Source: JAJDXO01 sp965213765
GTDB lineage: Bacteria; Pseudomonadota; Alphaproteobacteria; Rhodospirillales; UBA2165
Assembly: GCA_965213765.1 (NCBI GenBank)
Contig: OZ243926.1
Location: 1,054,001 to 1,118,000, forward strand
Length of the DNA stretch: 64,000 nt
Reading direction: 5' to 3'
Below, piece by piece: positions 17,182-26,118 of the stretch. Numbering within the stretch: the stretch's first letter is position 1; every line of letters starts with the position of its first letter. A program made the translations under genes and the position numbers. The notes under the pieces were generated by a model. That model had not been told where the DNA came from. It saw nothing but the letters and a program-made list of their open reading frames with translations, and did not search any database.

Positions 17182-18168
17182 CTAGGACCGGAAAGCGGGC
17201 ATAACTTCGGCGGAAAACAGCCGCAGCTTTTCCCTGCCCCCGACCGTCGTAATCAGAATGTACTCGAAGCCCATTTCCTCCAGCACCCGAAGACGCTCGA
17301 TCACTTCGCCGGGCTGACCGATTATGTATGCATCATCCTCGGCGTAATCGGAATCGTCGTAACTCTTGGGCTCGTTTCCCGGCAGCTTGCCGAACTGGTC
17401 AATTTTCTTCTGCGCTTCAACCCTCTGCGCCATGGCCGCTTCTGTCTCGGCGGCGGATTCAGTGACGATGACGGTCCGGTTCAAAGCAAGCTGCATGGGA
17501 TCGAATTTGCGTCCCGCCTTGTCGCAGCCGGACTTGAAATTACCGAGACGTTCGGCGGTTTTGGCTCGGTTCGAAAACTGATCGATCAAGACATGAAAGC
17601 CGTTCTCGGCCGCAGCCTGGATGGACTCGGGCCGGCCGGCCCCGACCCATAGCGGTGGATGAGGTTTCTGGACGGGAGCAGGCTCCACGATGATGTCATT
17701 GAACTTCCAGTTCTCGGTGTCGACGTCGAAACGCTCCGTCGAAAGCCAAGCCTTCTTGATGATCTCGAGGGATTCTTCGTATCGGGCGTGGGCCTCATCC
17801 TTGGCGATGGCAAAGCCGTTGAACTCGATATCCCGGTAGCCTTTGCCGATACCCACGTCCAGGCGGCCACCCGACACCAAATCGACAGTGGACAGCTGTT
17901 CGGCCAACATTACGGGGTTATGCCAGGGAAGCACCAGAACACCGGTGCCGAGGCGTATTTGAGACGTCAGGCCGGCGAGATACCCAAGCAAGTTGGTCGA
18001 GGCAGAGACCTGGCCGATGCCTGAGAAGTGATGCTCGACGACAAACAGACTGTGATAGCCGAGACGGTCCGCCTCTATCACATAATCGATAAACGCGTGG
18101 TACCCGACGCTGTCCATGGATTCGCTGCCGCGTTTTGCCACAGCGCCGCCAAATAGTCCGAATTTCAA
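17182..18168 (-). CDS. LLM class flavin-dependent oxidoreductase (luciferase-like)
   Basis: A 328-residue bacterial-luciferase-like TIM barrel. It opens MKFGLFGGAVAKRGSES; LGYHSLFVVEHHFSGIGQVS and QIRLGTGVLVLPWHNPVMLA are the conserved strand-3/4 region, and GGRLDVGIGKGYRDIEFNGF the flavin-site loop. KPHPPLWVGAGRPESIQAAA binds flavin phosphate. Such enzymes use FMNH2 and oxygen to hydroxylate or cleave substrates. It is the first gene of the minus-strand operon, facing the divergent MarR gene, with a palindromic site between. Confidence 0.88.
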   Translation of the reverse strand: MKFGLFGGAVAKRGSESMDSVGYHAFIDYVIEADRLGYHSLFVVEHHFSGIGQVSASTNLLGYLAGLTSQIRLGTGVLVLPWHNPVMLAEQLSTVDLVSGGRLDVGIGKGYRDIEFNGFAIAKDEAHARYEESLEIIKKAWLSTERFDVDTENWKFNDIIVEPAPVQKPHPPLWVGAGRPESIQAAAENGFHVLIDQFSNRAKTAERLGNFKSGCDKAGRKFDPMQLALNRTVIVTESAAETEAAMAQRVEAQKKIDQFGKLPGNEPKSYDDSDYAEDDAYIIGQPGEVIERLRVLEEMGFEYILITTVGGREKLRLFSAEVMPAFRS

Positions 18169-18293
18169 GGGCCCCTCCCCTTACGGCTTCCTGACCACCC
18201 GATTGCTCCGATAGCCGTATCGGTGTGCGATACGGTCCTCTGAACCGGACACCCCCTGCCGCAACCGGAGGCGACAGAGCATAGCCGAGTTAC

Positions 18294-18305
18294 TTTACAT
18301 GTAAA
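18294..18305. promoter_or_regulatory. Palindromic operator between the LLM operon and MarR gene
   Basis: TTTACATGTAAA is a perfect 12-bp palindrome lying 58 nt upstream of the MarR start and 126 nt from the divergent LLM start. MarR proteins bind such short symmetric A/T-rich sites. It probably controls the divergent catabolic operon and the regulator itself. Confidence 0.5.
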
Positions 18306-18362
18306 ATAAAAATATGCTTAGGTTGGTCTCTTAAATCGAAATTGTTGCGCATCCGGCCATTG

Positions 18363-18842
18363 ATGTCATCCAAGAAGCCCAAGAAGATGTGGAAGCCCGA
18401 TCGACACCGGTTTCAGGCATTGCCTGTGCTGTTCCTTCGGGCTCGGGAAGCCTCGGTCCAGAACGTAAGACCCATCTTCCGAGAATATGGATTGACGGAG
18501 CAGCGCTGGCGGGTCCTCCGGGCGATCTACGATACGGATACGTTGAGCGCCAGCGAACTGGCCGAGGAAGTCTTTCTGAGCATGACCAGCATTTCCCGGA
18601 TCACGAAACAACTCGGCGCTGATAAACTGATAGCCCGTTCAAGCGATCAATCCGATCGGCGCAGCATCCGCTTTTCGATCACTCAAAAAGGGCGGGATCT
18701 ATGTTCGATCGTTGGCCCGGCCCTGGAAAAAAGGCATCGGGATACGCTAAAGGAACTCGACAACATCGATATCGATGAGGTCGAAAAAACGCTCAATGCC
18801 CTCATCAAGGAACTAGGCGGCCTCGCGATCCCCCGCAGCTAA
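18363..18842 (+). CDS. MarR family transcriptional regulator (HpaR-like)
   Basis: About 159 residues from the ATG at 18363 (another ATG follows 24 nt later; the start is uncertain as no strong ribosome site is seen). The winged-helix core is EYGLTEQRWRVLRAIYDTDT, SASELAEEVFLSMTSISRIT (recognition helix) and the wing SSDQSDRRSIRFSITQKGRD. The DxRxxR-like wing is typical of MarR. HpaR-type members repress aromatic catabolism genes and release DNA on binding an aromatic ligand. It faces the LLM/ligase operon and overlaps the 3' end of the convergent LysR gene by 30 nt. Confidence 0.88.
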   Translation: MSSKKPKKMWKPDRHRFQALPVLFLRAREASVQNVRPIFREYGLTEQRWRVLRAIYDTDTLSASELAEEVFLSMTSISRITKQLGADKLIARSSDQSDRRSIRFSITQKGRDLCSIVGPALEKRHRDTLKELDNIDIDEVEKTLNALIKELGGLAIPRS

Positions 18843-19769
18843 TCCTTTCCGGCGGGGCGTTTCGCGTCGGCCATTTGCGAGCACCTGCAATTCCGAAATG
18901 AAATTTTGCGCAACCTGCGACACCTGCCTGCCCTTGATGGTGCGAACACCGGTGTCCTGAAAGATGCTGGAATCGCGAAGCCTGACCGTGTTCAAAATGC
19001 CCGCGGCTTTTTCGGGCGCGGCAATTCCGGATGGCATGAGCGAAACGCAATCGCTTGCCGCGACCAACTTTTTCACCGCGATGATCGAATTGGTATCGAC
19101 GATGTTCTCCGGCATTGCCAGATTGGCATTCCTGAAATGCAGCGTCATCAATGATTTCGACGCATCGCCGCGGTCAGGCATCACCCAGTGGGCATTTTGC
19201 AGTTTCTTCAGCGTAACGGATTTGCCCTTGGTGAGCGGGTTGCCGGGCCGGGAGATGATGCAAAAATCATCCTTGAACAACCTGATGTCGGCTATATCCG
19301 GTTGTGCCCGGCCGGCACCGACCGAGCCAACGATCAAATCGATTTCCATATTGAATAGCTTCTCAACCAGAATTGTTTCCGTTCCTTCCTCGATACGCAT
19401 GGATACCGATGGCGATTGCGAAATCAACGTGGCAATTGCCTCGGGGACGATTGAGGAAGCCGCAATCGGGGATACCCCGATGGACAAGGAACCGGTGGCG
19501 CCGGCTTTTCGATTTTCAATCTTCTTGACGATTCCGTGCAGGATGCTCTCGAGGACCACGGCCGAATCCGCAAGCATCTCCCCGTACTCGGTCGGTTGGG
19601 CGCCGTTCCTGTCGCGCTTCAGCAATTTGACGCCAAGATTCTCCTCCAGAATTCTGATGCTGTTCGAGAGTGCCGGTTGGGAGATATGCAATTGCTTGGC
19701 GGCTTCGGTGAACGTCCCGTTCTCAACTATCCTCAGGAAATCACGAATGCGGCGTGGATCGATATCCAT
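18813..19769 (-). CDS. LysR family transcriptional regulator
   Basis: A 318-residue LysR protein. The N-terminal helix-turn-helix reads FLRIVENGTFTEAAKQLHIS then QPALSNSIRILEENLGVKLL, and the effector domain follows with GSLSIGVSPIAASSIVPEAI. It is divergent from a plus-strand operon that starts with a deacetylase, with a palindromic TATAAT...ATTATA site between them. A similar site in front of the TRAP operon suggests a second target. The ligand is unknown, probably an acid handled by these genes. Confidence 0.92.
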   Translation of the reverse strand: MDIDPRRIRDFLRIVENGTFTEAAKQLHISQPALSNSIRILEENLGVKLLKRDRNGAQPTEYGEMLADSAVVLESILHGIVKKIENRKAGATGSLSIGVSPIAASSIVPEAIATLISQSPSVSMRIEEGTETILVEKLFNMEIDLIVGSVGAGRAQPDIADIRLFKDDFCIISRPGNPLTKGKSVTLKKLQNAHWVMPDRGDASKSLMTLHFRNANLAMPENIVDTNSIIAVKKLVAASDCVSLMPSGIAAPEKAAGILNTVRLRDSSIFQDTGVRTIKGRQVSQVAQNFISELQVLANGRRETPRRKGLAAGDREAA

Positions 19770-19841
19770 GGATTTACTACCCCAAAGCTATATTCCGGTG
19801 CCGGTCCAGATATCATCAAAATAGACCGATTAAATCGTTGT

Positions 19842-19858
19842 TATAATGTCAGATTATA
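19842..19858. promoter_or_regulatory. LysR-type operator between lysR and the deacetylase operon
   Basis: TATAATGTCAGATTATA has TATAAT and ATTATA in inverted orientation separated by 5 nt (T-N11-A type). It lies 73 nt upstream of the LysR start and 128 nt before the deacetylase start. Its reverse complement matches the site at 11699-11715 at about 12 of 17 positions by eye. Confidence 0.55.
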
Positions 19859-19985
19859 GAACGGGAAATATTCATTATTTGACGGCGGGAAATCCGTGTC
19901 CATAGTTTGAGAATGTCGTACCGTAAATTTGGGCTGCGTTCAGACCGCCCGGAACGGTAAGCAATCAACTGGGGAGGCATTAAAC

Positions 19986-20819
19986 TTGGAAACCAATCTT
20001 CCGGACGGTTGGCCGAAAGACAAGCCGATGGCCGTCAGCATCAACATCCCTTTTGAATGGTGGGTGGAAGGTGATTCACCCGGCGTGTCACCCATGGGCA
20101 ACCCGTTGAAGCCCGGATTCAAGGACACGGCTGCCCTTCAATGGGCCGAATACGCGCTCAAGCACGGTCTGTACCGGATGCTCGACATTGCGGAAAAGCA
20201 CGATGTAAAGGTCACCAGCTCAACCAGCGCCATCATCACGGAGTCTCATCCCGAAGCCCTGAAACGGCTGGATGCCGGCGGGCATGAAATTCAGGCACAT
20301 GCCTGGGCGCAGGGTGAGCTCGCGGTTTATATGAGCCGCGAGGAAGAGGACGCCAATATCAAGCGCTGCATGGAAGCCTTCGACAAATGCTTGGGGTATG
20401 TGCCCAAGGGCTACGGCATTCCCCGAGGCACCATCAGCGAAAACTCCGCCGAACTGCTCGCGGCCAACGGCTTCAAGTATTACAACGACGATATGTCGGC
20501 CGAGATGCCCTATGTGGAGGAGACCCCTGCCGGGCCGATCGCCGTGGTTCCTTATGACATGGAGGTCAATGATCTCCCTTTCGCCATGCGCTACGGCAAT
20601 CCTCTGCCCGAGTTCACCAAACTGGTTGAGGACGTGATCGCCGGCTATCCGGAGATCGGCAGTCCACCCGCCATTCTCGATATTACCTTTCATGCTCAGG
20701 TCGCGGGCCGGGTTGTCGGGCTCATTCAGTTCAACCGAATTCTCAAGATGCTGAGAGAAGTGCCGTGGATCTGGCTCACGACACGCGGCGAGATAGCGAA
20801 ACTGGTTCTGCCCTATTAA
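19986..20819 (+). CDS. Polysaccharide deacetylase family protein
   Basis: About 277 residues if translation begins at the TTG at 19986, which has GGGGAGG at good spacing; a longer open frame begins at 19929 without such a site. The NodB-like fold is seen in MLDIAEKHDVKVTSSTSAII and GGHEIQAHAWAQGELAVYMS, where the zinc histidines would be in HEIQAHAW, and GYGIPRGTISENSAELLAAN. MAVSINIPFEWW replaces the usual TFDD start motif, so the first acidic motif is altered; this is common in catabolic members (PuuE, peptidoglycan-unrelated amidases). It starts the plus-strand operon next to the LysR gene. Confidence 0.8.
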   Translation: METNLPDGWPKDKPMAVSINIPFEWWVEGDSPGVSPMGNPLKPGFKDTAALQWAEYALKHGLYRMLDIAEKHDVKVTSSTSAIITESHPEALKRLDAGGHEIQAHAWAQGELAVYMSREEEDANIKRCMEAFDKCLGYVPKGYGIPRGTISENSAELLAANGFKYYNDDMSAEMPYVEETPAGPIAVVPYDMEVNDLPFAMRYGNPLPEFTKLVEDVIAGYPEIGSPPAILDITFHAQVAGRVVGLIQFNRILKMLREVPWIWLTTRGEIAKLVLPY

Positions 20820-20838
20820 CCGTCCGGTCAGGAAACTC

Positions 20839-21708
20839 ATGGAAACCGAAATCACCATCCGGTCCGAGGGTATCGACATTTCCGGTGTCTTGCACCGGCC
20901 GGATAAACTGCCGGCGAATGGTAAAGTGCCCGCCATTATCACGATACATGGCTTTGGCGGTTCCAAGATCGACCAAGGGATGGTCGATGCTTGCCGGGCA
21001 TTCCGTGACTGGGGCTATGCCGCCCTACGGCTGGATATGCGCGGATGCGGTCAAAGCGGCGGTACGCCCGGACGGATTATTTCATTCGATCAGGTCGCCG
21101 ACACCCGTAACGCCATAAGTTGGCTGACTGAACAAGACGGTGTCGACGCCGAAAAAATCTGCCTGCTGGGAGACAGTATGGGCGGCGCGGTGGTCGCCTA
21201 TACCGGGAGTACCGACGATCGTGTCGCCGCCGTCATCTCCGTCGGCGGCTGGGGGCATGGCGCCGAAAAACTGAAGGGCCAGCACCCGGGTCCCGGCGCT
21301 TGGGAGAAATTTCTGAAGATGCTCGAAGACGGGCGGAAACACCGCCAGGAGACCGGCGAGTCTCTCTGGGTCTCGAGGTTCGATATCGTTCCCATCCCCG
21401 AACATATGCGGGGCCATTTACCGGAAGATGCGGTAATGGAGTTTCCCGTCGAGACCGCTCAGAGCATCTATGATTTTCGTCCCAATCAGGTGATCGCCCA
21501 GTTGGCGCCGCGGCCCCTGCTTTTGCTCCATGCCTCCAAAGACACCGTGACACCGACCGGGTCTTCCATAGATATGTTTCAATGCGCGGGCCGGCCGACC
21601 GACCTGATGTTTCTATCCGACGTCGATCATTTCCCGCTGGCCGTCGGGAACAAGCGAATTTACGACATCATGAAGGGCTGGCTGGATATTCGATTGCCGC
21701 TGTCCTGA
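20839..21708 (+). CDS. Alpha/beta hydrolase, paralogue of the 5774-6658 enzyme
   Basis: A 289-residue hydrolase. TIHGFGGSKIDQGM is the oxyanion loop and CLLGDSMGGAVVA the GDSMG nucleophile elbow; SKDTVTPTGSSIDM and LSDVDHFPLAV supply the late acid and histidine. It shares long similar segments with the minus-strand hydrolase at 5774-6658, such as SRFDIVPIPEH and VETAQSIYD, so the two arose by duplication. AGGAAA lies just before the ATG. It is 19 nt downstream of the deacetylase gene and likely co-transcribed. Confidence 0.85.
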   Translation: METEITIRSEGIDISGVLHRPDKLPANGKVPAIITIHGFGGSKIDQGMVDACRAFRDWGYAALRLDMRGCGQSGGTPGRIISFDQVADTRNAISWLTEQDGVDAEKICLLGDSMGGAVVAYTGSTDDRVAAVISVGGWGHGAEKLKGQHPGPGAWEKFLKMLEDGRKHRQETGESLWVSRFDIVPIPEHMRGHLPEDAVMEFPVETAQSIYDFRPNQVIAQLAPRPLLLLHASKDTVTPTGSSIDMFQCAGRPTDLMFLSDVDHFPLAVGNKRIYDIMKGWLDIRLPLS

Positions 21709-21816
21709 GCGGCAGCACGCAACGGAGGACGCGGTTTTGAATTGGCCGCAGGGGCAGTATTTCATGCGATGGATTTCAACAGGACCGGTTAGTGGTGTCC
21801 ATGGGCGGACCGATTG

Positions 21817-22674
21817 ATGGACGTCCCGGTTCCGACGAAACCGAAGCTCGGGCTGCCCGCCGATAGCTGCGACTCTCATTGCCATCTGTTTGGGCCGAGA
21901 TCAAAATTTCCGCCCGCCCGTGAATCACCCAGCGAGAATCCGGCCGCAACAATCGAGGCTCTGAAACGTGCGCACGGCATTCTCGGTATTGAGCGGGCCG
22001 TGCTGGTTCAAACGCCGGCGCATGGCACGGACAACACCATCATTCTAGATGCGATCTCGGCCGGAAACGGCCGCTACCGGGGGGTTGGGAGAGCCGATCA
22101 AACCGTCACGGATGCCCAACTGCACGCCTTGCACGATGGCGGCATCCGGGGCCTGCGCTTTGAGTTCCTGAAACACTTTGATGCGCCGCCGGGGCCTGCG
22201 GTCATTCAGCGCATCGCCGAGCGCGTCCGGTCCATGGGGTGGCACCTCGTTTTTCTGCTCGACGGGCATCAGCTCTTGGAAATGGAACAGCTTTTGCGCT
22301 CATTGCCGGTACCGATAATTATCGATCATCTGGCTCGGATCGACATCGGCAACGGCATTGAGCACCAGGAGTTCCGGTTACTGGTCGATTTGCTCGAAGA
22401 GGGGAAGGCCTGGACGAAAATTACGGCCTTCGGACGTTTGTCGAAAGCGGGCTTTCCATATGGGGACGTAATTCCTTTCGCGGCTCGTGCCGTGGAGAAG
22501 GCCCCAAATCGTATATTGTGGGGCACGGATTGGCCGCACCCCGGACCTGCCGGCGGCCCGCCTCCGGATGATGGTCCGCTCGTGGATCTGCTTCCCGACA
22601 TCGTGCCGGATCAAGACCGCCTCAAGAAGATATTGGTCGACAATCCGGCCGTTCTCTACGGCTTTGACAACTGA
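21817..22674 (+). CDS. Amidohydrolase, LigI-like (2-pyrone-4,6-dicarboxylate lactonase family)
   Basis: About 285 residues from the ATG at 21817. GLPADSCDSHCHLFGPRSKF contains the HxH-type metal motif at the start of the barrel (here HCH). RAVLVQTPAHGTDNTIILDA, IIDHLARIDIGNG with the strand-6 histidine, and ILWGTDWPHPGPAGG with the strand-8 aspartate are family hallmarks. LigI homologues hydrolyse lactones in aromatic degradation. It lies between a hydrolase and a cupin in the same orientation, consistent with breakdown of a ring-derived intermediate. Confidence 0.85.
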   Translation: MDVPVPTKPKLGLPADSCDSHCHLFGPRSKFPPARESPSENPAATIEALKRAHGILGIERAVLVQTPAHGTDNTIILDAISAGNGRYRGVGRADQTVTDAQLHALHDGGIRGLRFEFLKHFDAPPGPAVIQRIAERVRSMGWHLVFLLDGHQLLEMEQLLRSLPVPIIIDHLARIDIGNGIEHQEFRLLVDLLEEGKAWTKITAFGRLSKAGFPYGDVIPFAARAVEKAPNRILWGTDWPHPGPAGGPPPDDGPLVDLLPDIVPDQDRLKKILVDNPAVLYGFDN

Positions 22675-22725
22675 AGCTGTTTGGACGATCACACGGAATG
22701 GGGTGATTTATGACAGGAGCGATTT

Positions 22726-23190
22726 ATGACATTTGAGGTTAGACGCGTCGTTACCGGACATGATGAAAACGGCAAGGCCGTTGTTTTGTATGACGGAACG
22801 TCTCCACGCGTGGAAAGTCCGAGGGAGGGCTTACACGGTGCGCTGATTTGGACAACGGATGCCCTGCCGGCTCGTGTCGACGGGGATAAGGACATGGGTG
22901 ACTTGGACGTTGGAACCACCCTCAACAATGGGTCCGTATTTCGTGTTTCCAAATATGAACCGGGGGTCGGCCCACGGGTCCATCGAACGCAATCCATCGA
23001 CTACGCCATTGTCATTTCCGGCGAAATCGTTTTGGAGCTGGACGACGGCGTCGAAGTCCGCCTCAAGGCCGGTGATGTGGCGGTACAGCGCGCGACCGTC
23101 CACAATTGGGTCGTTCCCGGCCCCGAGCCTTGCGTTATCGCGTTCATATTGATTAGCGCGGAGGCGGAAGGTCTCCCGCCATTCGGTTAG
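22726..23190 (+). CDS. Cupin domain protein
   Basis: A 154-residue single-cupin protein. The first motif is seen around GVGPRVHRTQSIDYAIVISG, and the second at GDVAVQRATVHNWVVPGPEP with its histidine. An AGGAG site precedes the ATG at 6 nt. The preceding half (RVVTGHDENGKAVVLYDGTS) is typical of the gentisate-dioxygenase-unrelated cupins common in catabolic operons. Its role is unknown; it may bind a metal or a small acid. It is the last intact gene of the deacetylase operon. Confidence 0.82.
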   Translation: MTFEVRRVVTGHDENGKAVVLYDGTSPRVESPREGLHGALIWTTDALPARVDGDKDMGDLDVGTTLNNGSVFRVSKYEPGVGPRVHRTQSIDYAIVISGEIVLELDDGVEVRLKAGDVAVQRATVHNWVVPGPEPCVIAFILISAEAEGLPPFG

Positions 23191-23220
23191 CCGGTTGTGG
23201 TGACAGGCAAGCCATCAACG

Positions 23221-23412
23221 GCGGCGGCGATTGCGGAGACGGCTACACGAGCCTTTGGACGGAACTGCGGGAAGTTCCCTTCTCCCAGGGCTGGGCCGGT
23301 ACCGGGGGGATCAACACCCGGTACCGGCATACCGGCTCCGGCTCCACTATCGCTCCATGGCTTTATCGGCCATGCCGAGGCCTTTATCCGCAACCTTGCA
23401 GCCCACGAGAAC
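23221..23412 (+). pseudogene. Truncated, frameshifted alpha/beta hydrolase remnant
   Basis: Just after the cupin gene, the frame from 23229 encodes DGYTSLWTELREVPFSQGWA followed by GTGGINTRYRHTG, which looks like the N-terminus of meta-cleavage-type alpha/beta hydrolases. The next expected segment, LHGFIGHAEAFIRNLAAHEN, appears in a different frame at about 23350-23412. The frameshift and the loss of all downstream sequence mark a dead gene. It marks the right end of the catabolic region before the natural-product genes. The rest, up to 23556, holds only a promoter-like A/T stretch. Confidence 0.6.
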
Positions 23413-23556
23413 CCGGATCGACCCGAAACCGCGCGGTCACATCATCCCGGGATCTCATCCCGGGACCTCGGCCGCAGCCAAAAAAATGAGCTTGGACGAT
23501 TGATATTTTAGCTCTTAAATACCGTAGTATGGCCAGCAGATGGCAGGAAGAGCTCA

Positions 23557-26037
23557 ATGCCTGACAACAGCATCGCGGCGGACGGTTCGGGGCCCGGTTC
23601 AGCACCGGCCGTAAAGACCATCGAGCCGTCATTCTTCAATGCCCTGCCGCATTATCTGCCGCTGGGCGTTTTCCCGCTGATGTTTTTGGCCTTGCTGTAC
23701 GGCGGCTGGTGGATCGCCGCGCCGTTCGCTTTCTTCATACTGACGGGACAGCTGGATATCGCGTTCGGCGACGACGAGCGCGCCATGGACTCGACGAAGA
23801 CTCCCGAAGAACGGTTATTCTGGCATAACCTGCCGGTCTGGTTGTGGGCGTTTCTCTGGCCGGCGGCGCTGGCGTTCGGTTTCTGGCAAATCTTCGTCGC
23901 CGGCCGGTTTGAAATCTGGGAGTGCCTGTTGCTGGCCGCGATGCTCGGCATCGAGATCCAGGCGGTTTTCATCATCGGCCATGAGCTGATTCACCGGCGC
24001 GCGACCTGGGAGCGGCGGCTCGGCGAATTCCTGCTCGCGTCCGCCTCCTATCCGCAATACGCCACAGAGCACGTCTATATTCACCACGCGCTTGTCGGCA
24101 CGCCATCCGATGTCGGATCGGCGCCCAAAGGCCAGAGCTTCTGGCATTATTTCCCCCGGGAAGTCGCGAGCAACCTGACCGGCTCCTGGCGGGTCGTAGG
24201 GGAGCGCCTCGCGCGCAGAAGGCTGCCGATCTGGCACTACAGCAATCCGTTCTGGCGCTACGTCGCCGAAACCGGATTCTGGTACGGATTGATTTACTGG
24301 ATGGGCGGCATCTGGGCGGTTCTGACCTATGCGGTCCTGTGCTCCGGCGCCGTCTTTTCGATGAAGATAAGCAACTACATGCAGCACTACGGGCTGCGCC
24401 GTATCCGTCTCACCGGCGGCCGGTTCGAGAAGGTCCGGCCCCGGCATTCCTGGAACGCCAACTACAAGCTCAGCAACTGGATGTTTTACAATATGCAGCG
24501 GCATCCGGATCACCATTCCGTGGCGAGCCGGCCCTATCCGCTGCTGCAAAATTGCGGTGCCGACGAGTCGCCGCAACTCCCCGGCACCTACGCCAAGATG
24601 TTCGGTCTGGTTCTTCGTCCGAAGCGCTGGTTCGAAACGATGGACCCGCTGGTAGATCAATGGCGGGCGCAATTCTATCCCGAAATCGAGGATTGGAGCG
24701 CCTACGACAGTCCGGTCTCGGCGGCGCGGCCGGAAGCGTTCGACGCGATCGCCGAGATCTTCGCCGCCGCGCCGCGGCTCGCCGGATGGATCGAGCGCAA
24801 CCCCGAACTGCTCGATACCCTGCAGGACAGGGAATTCACCGACCTGAATCTGCCCCGGGGCTTCGGACCGGATGCGGATTTTGAAGCGCTCGCCCGCCGG
24901 GGCCTGACCCGCGTCTACTGGACGCTTGAGTTCAGCGCCGCCGAAATGAGCGAAAGCCTCGCCGAAATCCCGGTCAAGGACGTCCGGGACACGGTGGACA
25001 CCGTGCGTAACTGGTCGAACGACAAGGCGTTCCAGATCGGCATGCACACCCTGCGCGGCAACCTGTCGCCGATTGAGGCCGGGACGGCGTTGTCCAACCT
25101 CGCCGAAGCATCGGTTTCGGCCGTGCTGGCGGCGGTCGCGGACCAGTTCGCCGACCGGCTGCGCCCGGACCGCGATGGCGGCGTCGCGGCGGCGCTTCTG
25201 GGCGATCCGGCGAGCGAAGAGGCCGCGCCCGGCACCGAGCTTGATATCCTCTTCGTCTACGAATTCGGGCCGGGCACCGACCATGACGCGCTGTGCCGGC
25301 GCTTCCGGGACGCGCTCGGCGATCTGTCGCGCGACAGCCTGATTTTCTCGCCGCTTACCGGCGGCGGAAAAGGACGCGCCGTGCGATCCCTGACCGGTTT
25401 CGCGGAATACCACCGATCGGCCGCGGCGGAGGAGGAACTGCTGGACCTGACCAGGGCGCGATGCGTCTTCGAACGCGGCGCGGACGGGATCGGCGCGCGG
25501 TTCGAGGATGCGCTGCGCCGGGTCCCGGCTGGAAGTGCATCCCGCGACGCGCTGATCGCCAAGCTGCACGAGGCGGGCGGCGACGCTGCCGAAACCGGCC
25601 TTGCGGCCTATGCCGGCAGGCCTGGCGGCCTCCGCGAGGTTGAGCGGGTCGCTCGGCGGCTGCAAGTCGTTCATGCCGTCGAGGTCCCGGATGATCCGGC
25701 GCCCGCCGCGGCTTCGGTTTTCCGGGCCGCCGCCGAACAGGACCAGATAGCCGGCGGCATAGCCGACACCCTGGCGGAAGCCACGACCTTCTGGCGGAAC
25801 CTGCAGGGCGCTCTCGGGCTGGTTGCGGACGACGGCGTATCGGCCGAAACGCTGGGCACAAGAGCCAGAGACTCTCTCGCCCGGTCTTGCGGTCTGGACG
25901 ATTTCGAGGCGCTGACCGCTGCCATCGACGATATGGCGGAGCGCGCGGCGGCCGCAATCGCCGATCTGGACGGTACGGCCGAAAACGCGCCGGCGATGGC
26001 GGCGGCCGACCCCGCCGCGGACGATCCGACGACGTGA
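23557..26037 (+). CDS. AlkB-type membrane hydroxylase fused to a degenerate GlnE-like module
   Basis: An 826-residue protein with AGGAAG 7 nt before the ATG. Residues about 20-390 are a membrane di-iron hydroxylase of the alkane monooxygenase type. It has several hydrophobic helices and the histidine boxes HELIH (142-146), EHVYIHH (171-177), NYMQHYG (H277) and RHPDHH (315-320). From about 395 to 800 it resembles the N-terminal half of GlnE, the glutamine synthetase adenylyl-removase module: LSNLAEASVSAVLAAVADQF, then TELDILFVYEF at the nucleotidyltransferase acidic site (D563) and GGLREVERVARRLQVVHA (690 onward), parallel to GlnE GGIREIEFIVQVFQL. The GGxE loop and the later DMRLRP aspartate are missing, so catalysis is doubtful. 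It is the first gene before the YcaO gene, suggesting a role in maturing the peptide or an associated lipid. Confidence 0.8.
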   Translation: MPDNSIAADGSGPGSAPAVKTIEPSFFNALPHYLPLGVFPLMFLALLYGGWWIAAPFAFFILTGQLDIAFGDDERAMDSTKTPEERLFWHNLPVWLWAFLWPAALAFGFWQIFVAGRFEIWECLLLAAMLGIEIQAVFIIGHELIHRRATWERRLGEFLLASASYPQYATEHVYIHHALVGTPSDVGSAPKGQSFWHYFPREVASNLTGSWRVVGERLARRRLPIWHYSNPFWRYVAETGFWYGLIYWMGGIWAVLTYAVLCSGAVFSMKISNYMQHYGLRRIRLTGGRFEKVRPRHSWNANYKLSNWMFYNMQRHPDHHSVASRPYPLLQNCGADESPQLPGTYAKMFGLVLRPKRWFETMDPLVDQWRAQFYPEIEDWSAYDSPVSAARPEAFDAIAEIFAAAPRLAGWIERNPELLDTLQDREFTDLNLPRGFGPDADFEALARRGLTRVYWTLEFSAAEMSESLAEIPVKDVRDTVDTVRNWSNDKAFQIGMHTLRGNLSPIEAGTALSNLAEASVSAVLAAVADQFADRLRPDRDGGVAAALLGDPASEEAAPGTELDILFVYEFGPGTDHDALCRRFRDALGDLSRDSLIFSPLTGGGKGRAVRSLTGFAEYHRSAAAEEELLDLTRARCVFERGADGIGARFEDALRRVPAGSASRDALIAKLHEAGGDAAETGLAAYAGRPGGLREVERVARRLQVVHAVEVPDDPAPAAASVFRAAAEQDQIAGGIADTLAEATTFWRNLQGALGLVADDGVSAETLGTRARDSLARSCGLDDFEALTAAIDDMAERAAAAIADLDGTAENAPAMAAADPAADDPTT

Positions 26038-26118
26038 CTCCGCACCATCGGCAAACCGGCGGCCCGGGTATCCAGCGCATAAAGCCGCGCCACCGCCGGT
26101 ATTCCAAGGAACCACCGT

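Noticed and set aside
23295..23328. Perfect 12-bp inverted repeat GCCGGTACCGGG around a 10-nt loop
   Set aside because: It has no U-rich tail and falls inside the decayed hydrolase coding sequence (GTGGINTRYRHTG), so I do not call it a terminator.
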